64,000 nt of DNA. Source: Haliclona indistincta. Its lineage: Eukaryota > Porifera > Demospongiae > Haplosclerida > Chalinidae. The stretch lies in contig OZ024788.1 of assembly GCA_964017065.1 (NCBI GenBank), positions 2,703,809 to 2,767,808 on the forward strand, given 5' to 3'. The position numbers and the translations under genes were made by a program. Numbering within the stretch: the first letter of the stretch is position 1; the number at the start of each line of letters is the position of its first letter. The notes below the pieces were generated by a model. It had not been told where the DNA came from. It was given only the letters and a program-made list of their open reading frames with translations, and made no database searches. This document shows positions 12,319-22,800 of this stretch, piece by piece.

Positions 12319-12937
12319 ACATATGTGATAGCTTTAGTGAGCTCCTCATTCTGTAACACACACATTATGTATGTACATGTTTTAGTTAGCAGATGAGGCA
12401 GATAGTGTGTCACTGACCTGAGAAACTGCCATAGCATTGATCAGTAGAGATACTCCATCATTGATCAACAACTGCTGCTGGTTGATACCTATAGTGAGAC
12501 AAACACTTTGAATGTAGTGTGGACTATGAGACCACAGTACTCATGCAAGAAGTGCTGTGCACAGCTTACGGTTGTCATCAGTGAGGTTGCCGAGACAGAG
12601 TACCACATGTAGTAGCATGAAGTCACTGAGTCCTTGTCTAGTGAGTAGCTGTACTAGAATCGGCACAAGATCGGTCAACTTGGAACGAATAGACTCTGTA
12701 TACAGCAGTAACTCAGATATCAATCTAGTTGAGCATGTCAAGTCAGTTCACTACTTACCATTGCCATGTGTTGCTTCTGAGATAGTCTGTATCACATGAG
12801 ATATGAAAGCAAGCAGGTCCTCTAACTTGTCTTCATAAAGCTGATCCATAGTGTCAGCTTGTTTCACTAAATCCTTCAGCAGGTTAGAGAGTGCTGTCAC
12901 TCCACCAAACATCTGTAGACGATCCTGTGACTTCTCT

Positions 12938-13070
12938 GTGAGTGAGTGAGTGAGTGAGTGAGTGAGTGAGTGAGTGAGTGAGTGAGTGAGTGAGTGAGTG
13001 AATGAGTGAGTGAGTGAGTGAGTGGGTGGGTGGGTGGGCAGGCAGGTGAGTGAGTGAGTGAGTGAGAGTG
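12938..13070. repeat. (GTGA)n tetranucleotide array in TERB1a intron
   Basis: Near-pure GTGA repeat drifting to GTGGGTGG. On the TERB1 coding strand it is (TCAC)n and runs directly into the 3' splice site of the next exon. Open frames across it are artefacts. Confidence 0.9.
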
Positions 13071-14282
13071 GTATATACATTACCATTTCTACTGACACAC
13101 ACTGCTAGTACTGTGAGCAGTGGTCTGAGCAGTTGTGTTTGTTGAGTGAAGTAGAGCATGTTGACAGCAGCCGGGAATACAGCACAACACTGCAACTGAT
13201 TGTACTCTGAGAGAGAAGAATGACTAATATTATTTTATTGCTTGTTTTACTAACCGTTGTGTGGTTGAGTAGTGGCTGTCATGATAGCGTTGGCTAGGCA
13301 TCCCCACAGCTCTACTAGCTGTGTGTTCATCTGTTTGCTGTCATCATCTGATGCAGCACACAAGTCCTTGAACACAGTGACTAAACACCTGAACACGACA
13401 ACAGAGCATGACACCATTACACCAGAGCATAGAGATACAATACTGCATATACATTTTGATGCTCCTTTCTAATAACAACTGCTTTTTCTGAATTTCTAGT
13501 AACAGCTCAACAAGCTCAGTTCAACAAACACTACTGTGACACAGAAATTATCGTGGATTATTACTTACTTAAATTGATCAATTATTTTTGCTAGTAGTCT
13601 TGTCTCTCTTGCCAGATGCTGACCTTGAACTGATGGACAGTAACAAGACTAGCACTAGTGTCATGAGTGATGTGTGGTAGTACTCACTGTTGTCTAGCAG
13701 TATGCAAGTGGTGAGGAAGACACTAGTTGCTTTCAGAGGAGGAGAGGAGTCCTCAGAGCTGACCAGGCTAGCCAGCATCTTGAACAGGTTCTTCTCTGTC
13801 AGTTGCATCTTACACTCAACTATATAGACCGTGAAATTACACAAAATTTTATGTCACACATTGCAATTTTTGTTACCATTCTCTTCCACTGCACAGCTGA
13901 GGGTGTATAGGGCTGCTTGCTGGAGCTGCTTTGATGCTGTGTTGACCAGTAGCTCAACAATGGTCTCTAGTCCTCCAGACACTCGCAACTCTTTGCTTGC
14001 TACGGCTACAAACACGTGGTAAACGAAAACTTAAGTTTTTGTCCAACTGAACTCACTATTGTTCCTACACATAGCTGCTATTGTGACCAGCACTTGCTTC
14101 TGTGTGTCCACTCCGCCATTTTGTAGTGTAAGGCATTCAAGCAGCAGACCCAAGTCTTCACAGACTAGAGAAATGAAATTCAAAATGATATGGCAAGTTA
14201 CCGATATCAAGAGTGGAACATGCGGTAAGCATGACTAACCTGCTTTGCTGCCTTCGTCCTGTGCATTGTGAGAAGCAGCCAT

Positions 14283-14583
14283 TAGCAACGGAGCTGTTGC
14301 AACAAAGACGCTCAGCTCTGCAGCAGCAAAAGGTGGAGCTGGCCAGCCAATAATAGAGACCACGCCTTTTTAATAATTTAACCTGTGAAGAACCCGCCAG
14401 TTGTGCACATGGTCGACACAGAGTGGGGCGTGCTAAAGCCTTGGCGCTAGAGAGAGACGCCTCTAAACAAGAATACACCACTGTAGCTGAAATATTACCA
14501 GTTGCAAGGTGCAGTGACCATAGATTTAAATTTTGGCGGGATCTTATCAGATTTTTGTTAGCTACTCACACAAAATCGTGAAA
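14283..14583. promoter_or_regulatory. Bidirectional TERB1/API5 upstream region, copy a
   Basis: 301 bp separate the TERB1a start codon (minus) from the API5a start codon (plus). The region is largely shared with 47209-47464, which lacks about 50 bp found here around 14400-14450. The conserved head-to-head layout implies a shared promoter. No TATA box or named factor site can be assigned. Confidence 0.55.
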
Positions 14584-15154
14584 ATGGACAGTGGAGGGGT
14601 GAAAGAATTGTACAGAAACTATGGCATCCTCGCTGACGCAAAGGAAAATGCTGGAGAGGTGAAAATTTTCTGTGAATAGAGTGAAAAATAGCCATTTTAT
14701 AGAAAAAGAAAATTAATAGGTTCTATTTAATGCTCACTTCTGTGTTTAAATTTATTTCCCAGCACCAAGAAGCATATGAGTGTATTCTAGCAGCATCCAA
14801 AGGGACTGGTGGAAAAAAGAGAAGCTTGCGGCTGGCTTCATTACAAAGTTCCTCTCCTACTTTCCTGAGATGACAGAGAAGGCAATGAACGCTTTACTAG
14901 ACTTAGTTGTTGACGAAGACACAATGGTAACAAGTGGGTGTGGTCTGATATTTACTAGGCGTGGTCTGTATGTGTTCTATAGATCAGGAGATGTGCCATC
15001 AAGGGTCTACCCAGCCTGTGCAAAGGACCAGATGAAGCTCTGTTGTGCACTAAAGTCGCTGATGTACTGACCCAGCTTCTTGTGACTGGTGAGCTAGCCA
15101 TTGTCTTGATTCTACCCTACCTACATTGCTTCAGTTGTTGATTGATGTACATGT

Positions 15155-15237
15155 GTGCCAGTGATGATTTTAATATTCAAGTAACCATCCAACATTTGTT
15201 GGACATGATTACAACTTTGCGGTCTCACTGAAGGCAC
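15155..15237 (+). ncRNA. Candidate C/D-box snoRNA 1 in API5a intron
   Basis: Terminal stem GTGCC (15155-15159) pairs with GGCAC (15233-15237). C box GTGATGA at 15161-15167, D box CTGA at 15228-15231, a C'-like ATGATTA at 15205-15211, and an internal CCAAC/GTTGG stem. The bases just upstream of the D box (ACTTTGCGGTCTCA) would be the guide. Identical over its full length to 48041-48123 while flanking intron bases differ. Target not identified. Confidence 0.72.
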
Positions 15238-15394
15238 TTTATACGAACATTTTGTATAACTTTGTGCAAGTAACAGTCTCGATATTGATTATTGTTCTAT
15301 TTCAGAGGATGCTGTTGATTTGGGTCTTGTCAAGACAGCAATGTCCACTGTACTACAACTCAATACAGCAGGTTAGTGTATTGTGTCTTCATAA

Positions 15395-15471
15395 GCCAAT
15401 GATGATCTTGTTCTAAGTAACTTATCCTCCGTTGGTTGGATATGATTACAACTTTGCGGTCTCACTGAGGC
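15395..15471 (+). ncRNA. Candidate C/D-box snoRNA 2 in API5a intron
   Basis: GCC/GGC terminal stem, C box ATGATGA at 15399-15405, C'-like ATGATTA, and D box CTGA at 15465-15468. It shares the guide segment of snoRNA 1 (ACTTTGCGGTCTCA), so the two look like paralogues. Differs from the copy at 48291-48357 by a single A/G at the first, purine-tolerant C-box position. Confidence 0.72.
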
Positions 15472-16226
15472 ACCGTCTGTGTAGAGATACATTTGTATTG
15501 TTACTCCTAAAGTATTTGACTTCTTCTCCTTACCATTATTCCTTCTCAAGGTGCTCTTAGTGGTATATTTGATCAGATCATGGGAGGTAGTGGGAGAAGG
15601 GTATAGACTAGAGTATGTCAGTGTATCACTGATGGACATGAGACACAAACTCTTCATACCATCACTAGAGAATGAACAGTGCCTCGTGGAACTGGTCAAA
15701 AAGGTCAGTTTTGCATTTTGGAGCTTAATTTCAGAACACCCCCCAAACCATGAAGAATTTTCACAAGCTTTCTGTGAGCACATGATGTGGGCGTGTTAAT
15801 TTTTGTACATTTTATATTCCCATGATTGAAATTTAATGGCATGGCAAGCATTTTTTGTTGTGGCTACTAACTTTGTTGTTCTCTTTCACTAGGTGTTAGT
15901 AGATGTGTCAGGAGATGAGTTTGAGTCTTTCATGGAGATACTCAACAAGATGCAGCACCTCTCAACAAGTGAGGGATCACAACAAGTGATTGATATTATC
16001 AGTGAGCAAGCTGAGCTGGAGGAGGAGTTTCAGGTATACACAGGCCTACTTCAAAGACCATTGTTTTTACAGTGTGTTTATTTCTAGGCTGAGAATACTG
16101 AATCAGTGGATAGGTTCTCAGTGTGCTTCAGAATGGCTTTGAAATTTTCCAAGGTCAGTATGATAGCCTCATTACTACTAGCCCTTGTTATGGTATTTTG
16201 TAAGCTTTGGTCTGCTTCATAATATT

Positions 16227-16299
16227 TGTCAGTGATGATACAACTTCTCTCGGCTAACTATCCAGTCACCTGGAGATGATTATAACTTACTCTGAGGCA
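16227..16299 (+). ncRNA. Candidate C/D-box snoRNA 3 in API5a intron
   Basis: TGTC/GGCA terminal stem (one wobble), C box GTGATGA at 16232-16238, internal TCCAG/CTGGA stem followed by C'-like ATGATTA, and D box CTGA at 16292-16295. The guide differs from snoRNAs 1 and 2. One base differs from the copy at 49071-49143. Confidence 0.68.
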
Positions 16300-16836
16300 T
16301 ATGATGTGGTTACATGTAATTTACAGTGTTGCTGTGCTAGTAAGCTGTAGCTAACCCTCTCCTTCCTCTCTTTCTCACAGAAAGGTGGCTCCGTTGCTCG
16401 TTTCATCCAGTATGTGTGTCAGCAGGGTCGACATGAGATAGTCTAGCTGGTAGCCGAGGGCTCAATGTAAAGATGACCTCTCAGATTGCTTCATTTCTCT
16501 CTACTCTTCTTCTAGTAAAGTGCACTAGTCAATTTTGGTAAAGTTTTTGATTTTTTCTGTCTATTTAGGAGCATATGCCGCCTCCTCCTGACAGTGAAGA
16601 AAGTGAATAATAAATTGTGGAGGAAAGAGAGCTAAAAACACATCAAGAGTAAACATCATCATGCACAGCCATCTTTAATTTGCTGCGGTGATCACGTGGT
16701 TGGAGACCACACTCTAATTGGCATTTTGCATGTACATGTAAGGTTGGAACAACAACACGCTTTAGCTCGGTTTCCCCGGCCCGATCTCGCTCCAGCCAAG
16801 ATCTCTCAAGGGCAGGGATGGAGAGAGACGAACTTC

Positions 16837-19800
16837 ATGAGACCGATTCTGGACCTAAACAAGAACTGGGACGTGGATGTAGCTACCCAACTGGAAGAGT
16901 ACCTTGCTGAGGTAAGACCACGTGACTGATAGAGGCTAAATTCAGCACCTCACACGTTAACTGATACAGCAGCATATCATTTATCTCTTCTTTAGTTGGA
17001 GGGAGTCACGATCTCGTTTGGTGATGGTCAAACAACGATGAATTTTGCTGAGGCAGCTCTGGTCATCCAAGGATCGGCCTGTGTCTACAGCAAGAAGGTC
17101 GAGTACCTCTACGCACTAGTGTATCAGACTCTAGACCTCATCACAAACAAGAGGTGACCTCACACTGTCAGAAATCTTTAATAGTTGCATTTTGATTATC
17201 TTCCGAAGGCGACTTGCTCAACCTTCTTCAGTTGACCAACAAGGGCGAGATGCAGACGCTTCGTTCGCTAACAGAACAGACCAAAATGATGAGGTAAGGA
17301 GAGAGAGAGGGTTGCTGTAACTGCATGGTATGAAGATATGACTTATTGCTCTGTTTTGTTGTAGTTTCTGACCTTGGATGATATGAGAGAAGGTGCCAAT
17401 ATAGATATGGCTGAAGCATCTAGCTCCACCGCCAAGGTATAATTGCTCCTTTCTTTCTCCCTCCTTCTATCTCCCTTCCCCTCCCTCTCTCTCTTTCTCT
17501 TGCTCTCTTCCTCATTCTCTTTAAATTACATTTTACCCACAAGGCAGTTTTCTTGAATATGCTGGGGCGTAGGGTTGCTTTCATTGATAGGTGTAGAGTA
17601 TCACCTTGTTGCACTAATGTGTTCAGTCTCTTGCTCCATTGTGTGAATAAATCAGTGCATCAAGGTGATTATAGTGGTGATGTGTTCAGTTAGTACACAA
17701 TGGTGACACTTTTTTTCTGTCACCATTGTGACAGATAAGTGTCCTCATGTAATGCACAATGCAGATATGATTATGATCAAGATTATGACTGAATTTTGAA
17801 CTTGCTGCCAAAAGTATTTCAATAAATCTATTTCTCCTACAGCATGTCACTGTAGTGCCTCGCACACCAATGTCACTCGTCCGTTTACAAGACTCTGAAA
17901 AAGTGGTCTCAACTCCCTTGCTAAGGTACAGGTGCCCTCTCCTTCAAACCCTGATATTCGTGATCTTTACACTTTAGTCACAATGGCGAATTGCTAGGCA
18001 ACAGGATGGACTTCAAGGTAATTTTCTTAAATTTTATCAGCTGCCTTAGTTTCGTTTTTTCTTGTTTTTAGCTAAACTCGAGTAGTATTCATAGTTCTGG
18101 GGCTCTTTTGTTAGAACCAATCAATCATCTTGTAATAGAGGGGCAGCCCCATGGGCAGCAGCTGATCGACATCAACATGACTTCACAGTAGATCCATTGG
18201 ACTTCTTGAATGGTGAGTACAGTATCACTATCACATATCTTGCTATTCTCTACGTTATCTTGCTCAATCATCTACTCACTCACTAACTTCCTTACTTGCT
18301 CATTCACTCACCGATCTTATCACTCACTCACTTACCCACTTACCCACTCATTCATTCATTCAATCGCTCATTGCCTCATTCACTACTCTCACTCACCCAT
18401 CCACTTTCTCACTCATCCACTTTCTCACTCATCCACTTTCTCACTCATCCACTTTCTCACTCATCCACTTTCTCACTCACTCACTCACTCACTCACTCAC
18501 TCACTCACTCACCCACTCTCTCACCCATCCTCTCTCTCACTCATGCACTCTCTCACCCATCCTCTCTCTCACTCATGCACTCTCTCACCCATCCTCTCTC
18601 TCACTCATCCACTCTCTCACCCATCCACTCTCTCACCCATCCACTTTCTCACTCACTCACTCACTCACCCACTCTCTTACCCATCCTCTCTCTCACTCAT
18701 GCACTCTCTCACCCATCCTCTCTCTCACTCATGCACTCTCTCACCCATCCTCTCTCTCACTCATGCACTCTCTCACCCATCCACTCATCCACTCACTCAC
18801 TACTACTACTCTCACCCACCCACTCACTCACTCACCACTACTCTCACTCACCCACTCACTCACCACTACTCTCACTCACTCACCACTACTCTCACTCACC
18901 CACTCACTCACCACTACTCTCACTCACTCACCACTACCCTCACTCACTCATCCACTCTTACTCGCTTCATTCTCTCTCTCTCTCAGCTAGTGCTGAATCT
19001 ATGGAGTGTGACAATGTCTGTGAGCCAGCTCAACCTGAGGTTGACAACAACGACAGAGGTGATGGCGGCAATTCTATTGCTCCAGCATCACCAGCAGCAG
19101 AAACATCAGTGAGTGATCCACTCATCTTTGTCAGTGCACTAAAGCAAGATTTTTCTCTTTGCTCAGGTCTGGAAGGATCGATTAAGACAAAGATTGAGAC
19201 CAGAGGAAAAGCCGCCAAGAAATCCATGGAGCACACTTGATCCTCATAGTGTCATGAAAGGAGCAAAACCGTTCAGAAAAGGTCAATGTTTAAAATGCGT
19301 TGCAGCGGTAAACAGACCGTGCCCTCATTCCAGTTACTGGTGTACTCAGCATTTTTGACTGCCTCTAAAGTGTTTGTGTAGACTGAATATGCTGAAGGGC
19401 TTGTACTGGGATGATTACCTCTGTATGTAGCTTTGGTTCTCTTTGTATGAAACATTTATTCCTCAGCCTTCACCACTACCTTGATCATCCAGATGGCTTC
19501 AGTTACATGATTGCCCAGAAAATTAGAGGTCCAGGTATTGGAGATTATTGTGGTACCAGCCATTCCCCATAATTAGCGGATCAAACCACTGGTTTAAGAG
19601 TTTTGTAAAATGCATTGTTGACTTGTTGCGAAGTACACATAGCTTGGTAAGGTAACTAAAATCCCTTGCTTGTAAACAGTTTGAGTCTAGTGTGTAAGTA
19701 GGATGGTGTATTTGTTAAGTGGCTCTGTTTTGTTTTGACCACTCATATTGTTTGGTAGGTAACATGTTCAGAATACCATCTGCGCTGAGAAAGAGTGACT

Positions 19801-22800
19801 CTCGTAAGAGAAAGAGAAGTTCCACCAGTGGAGAGGAGGATGTTCTAGCAGATACACAGTCACTTAGTAAATTCCTGCACCAATCTTGTGAGCCCAGCAC
19901 ACACACACACACTATCACACACACATACACACACACACACTCACGCACTCTTATACAGGGCTTCAAATTAGCACTAGCCAGCTAGCCCGAGGCTGGTAAA
20001 ATTTAGCTTGGGCTAGTAAAATTTACAGGTTGGTAGCCCAGCTGGCTAGAGAAACTAGTAAGGGGTCATTCCATATGAAATCAACCACACTTTGAAAGTT
20101 CAAGTTACAGAATTGCACTAAACTTGGTACACATGTTGGGTAGAGTAAGGTTATTACTTTTCTGAAATAAAAGTGATCTATGATGAATGGCTTCTGAGAT
20201 ATAGCCAATTAACTATCGGACATTTTAACGAAAATGCCTTCGCTAGCTGTTACTCATGTCATTGTAACTTTTTATCAGAACATTTCTACATCATGAGGCT
20301 TGTACCATCTTATAGCTCATGAAACTGGCTTTCACATGAAATGTTGTAAGGCTTCATTTTCAAAATTTATTAATTAATTAACAGGTTGTTAAACTTTGAC
20401 CTACGATTTCTCAAAAAACGCGTCCTGAATTTTTTTTGTTGTGAATGTATAATCATGCCACACTACTGGTCTATCTTTTGCCAGAGTTTAGTTTTGGGAC
20501 CAGCACGGGCTACAGAAACATGTCTAACGAGATATGAATAATCGGCTAATAAGAACCAATTTCATGGTAAAAACAAACATACGAGTGTACAATTTGTAAC
20601 AAAACAGTTCATTTGTGACTAAAATACTACTAAAGCTTATTATCAGATGTTTAGTAACATTAATTTTAAAACTATATGAAAAATCTGTAGAAAATTAACC
20701 CTTTCAATGCTTACTTGATGATGTATTGAGATTAACTTCTCATTGTTTTGGAGACCCATGAATTGAATAACAACAGGACTGTATTGAACTCTAGTGTGAT
20801 TTTCAAGCCTTCTGCTAGATGATTGTACAGGTCAGATAGGTTCACAAAATGTGCTTGCTCAGGCTCATTTGCACTGTTTGCACTCACTCAAGTTCATGGT
20901 AATTTTTACTAAACATATTTTTAATGTTCATTGCTGGCACACCCATGGCCATAGCAGTAACTAGTGACAAGAAAATAACTATAGTGCACAGATAGTGTAT
21001 GTACTTCTTTCAATATAGACTAGGTATTATATTTTTGAGATTTAAGCTATAAACCAATATTTAAAATGTCACATGGATAGCAACACTCACCATACTGTAT
21101 GTGCAGGGCAATGATCAATTTTGTTACAAATTGTACACTCGTATGTTTGTTTTTACCATGATATTGGTTCTTATACTACAGTTCAATGTAATTCTAGAAT
21201 CTGATTGGTCAGTTGGAGGATAATAAATCACGTATTCTTCCGCGGGAACTCGTATTTTTCCGCTGGAACTCATATTTTTCCGCTGGAACTCATGATCATG
21301 TTTTCCTCTGTCAGTTTCTTTTGTACAGGTACTAGCTTTGGTAGTTACTGGGCCAGTATGTGTTGTGTTCGCTTCTGGTATGGGCAGCACAGCAATCTAT
21401 AGTATAGATTGCTGTGCTGCCCATACCAGAAGCGATAATAGACCCGGGTACTTGGCTACGATCGATGCAACGATAAGTTGACTTGTTGTACATGGAAAAC
21501 GTAAGAAAGCAAGTAACTTACCACGTATTGCTATGTTGACAGCTTAAAGATTGCCCAATAAACGCACACAGCACGTACAAAAGACTGCTGGACTCTAGTA
21601 ACTATCATTCCAACCGTTCGTTGGAGTCCAAGTTCAGCCATTGCCACGTGTATAAACGCAAAGCGGCGTTTGTGGGTGTGGCAGCCGGGTCACAGCACGT
21701 GTTTTCGAGCAAGAAGAAACGCTCATGCTGCAGGAACTCAGCAGCTTTTGGGACGGTCATCAACCATTGTTTTTCAAAAAATATCTGCGTCGGTTTATTG
21801 TTGCCATGTAGCTGTAGTATAAATACCTTAGACGACGAATCATCGGCAACTACGGGAATTAGAGCGCCTTGGCAACCGAAATAGACGCCCTCGCGCTACG
21901 CGCTCGGAACGTCTATACATCGGTTCCCGCGGCACTCTAAATCCCGTAGTTGCCTCGATCCGTCGTCTAACCTATATTTATTAGCCGATTATTCATAGCT
22001 CGTTAGACATATTTCTGTAGCCCGTACTGGTCCCAAAACTAAACTCTGGCAAATGATAGACCAATAGTGTGGCATGATTATACATTCACAACAAAAAAAT
22101 TCAGGACGCGTTTTTTGAGAAATCGTAGGTCAAAGTTTAACAACCTGATGATTAATTAATAAATTTTGTAAATGAAGCCTTACAACATTTCATGTGAAAG
22201 CCAGTTTCATGAGCTATAAGATGGTACTAGCCTCATGATGTAGAAATGTTCTGATAAAAAGTTACAATGACATGAGTAACAGCTAGCGAAGCCATTTTCG
22301 TTAAAAAGTCCGATAGTTAATTGGCTATATCTCAGAAGCCATTCATCATAGATCACTTTTATTTCAGAAAAGTAATAACATTACTCTACCCAACATGTGT
22401 ACCAAGTTTAGTGCAATTCTGTAACTTGAACTTTCAAAGTGTGGTTGATTTCATATGGAATGACCCTAAGAGAATTTGAGTAGAAGCAACTTCATAAAAG
22501 CATAATTATTTCATTGGGCTAGTAGAAACTGTTTTGGGCTAGTTACAATTGTTTACTAGCCCTGCTGGCTAAATTGAAAAGAAGTTAATTTGAAGCCCTG
22601 CTCGTATATGAAGAGCCACTTATTAACCCTTTAATTACTAAATTATCTTGCTGAAATTTTAACCTCGTAAATGCTGACCACTTCTCTCGTGAATATCTCG
22701 TGTGTCTTTTGTGCTACTGGTCTCAAATTTGCGTCCTTTTGCGCCAGTGAGTAGCCGCAATTGCCCACACTCAAGTCAGTCGATATGCCCCTCCCACTTC

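Larger units (their letters stand above)
9754..14282 (-). pseudogene. TERB1: TERB1 copy a (ARM repeats + C-terminal Myb), disrupted
   Basis: Same exon order as copy b: start codon at 14282 (MAASHNAQDEGSKAG), a series of armadillo-like exons between about 14160 and 12350, a large Gln/His/Ser-rich central exon (11978-10031), and a final Myb/SANT exon (9933-9754) reading TREEEQYIVEGVQKLG, then HRWRHIL and VDIKDKY. The family is TERB1 (CCDC79), which in animals tethers meiotic telomeres to the nuclear envelope for bouquet formation; N-terminal ARM repeats with a C-terminal Myb domain are diagnostic. Lesions: a 2-bp insertion near 11001-11003 relative to copy b shifts the frame of the central exon, and a 236-bp MITE interrupts the exon at 12083. 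The Myb exon itself is intact. As read, it cannot give a full-length protein. Confidence 0.85.
14584..16610 (+). pseudogene. API5: API5 copy a, decayed
   Basis: Begins MDSGGVKELYRNYGILADAK, a strong match to the API5 N-terminus (VEELYRNYGILADA). Exons continue in the same order as copy b. Lesions seen against copy b: a 2-bp insertion near 14811-14826 shifts the frame in exon 2; an indel in exon 5 leads to TAG at 15604-15606; exon 8 lacks codons, has TAG at 16444-16446 and a second small deletion near 16470; exon 9 runs into TAA at 16608-16610. The downstream exon with LQYFARG is absent. API5 is a nuclear HEAT/ARM-repeat anti-apoptotic factor. Three introns retain snoRNA candidates, so transcription may still matter. 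Confidence 0.9.
19956..22600. mobile_element. hAT-like non-autonomous element hosting nested insertions
   Basis: 15-bp TIRs CAGGGCTTCAAATTA at 19956-19970 and inverted at 22586-22600. Flanking 8-mers CTCTTATA (19948-19955) and CTCGTATA (22601-22608) match at 7 of 8. CAGGG ends and an 8-bp duplication are hAT hallmarks. No transposase ORF is present. Sits in an NCAPH2 intron. Confidence 0.82.

Noticed and set aside
12751..13195. LTHSLTHS repeat proteins on the minus strand
   Set aside because: GTGA microsatellite between two TERB1 exons; the frame only joins exon and repeat by chance.
18210..19240. Two overlapping 300-residue Ser/His/Thr-rich open frames
   Set aside because: They arise from the TCAC minisatellite, which has no stops in these frames; only the NCAPH2 exons at 18987-19108 and 19167-19281 inside are real.
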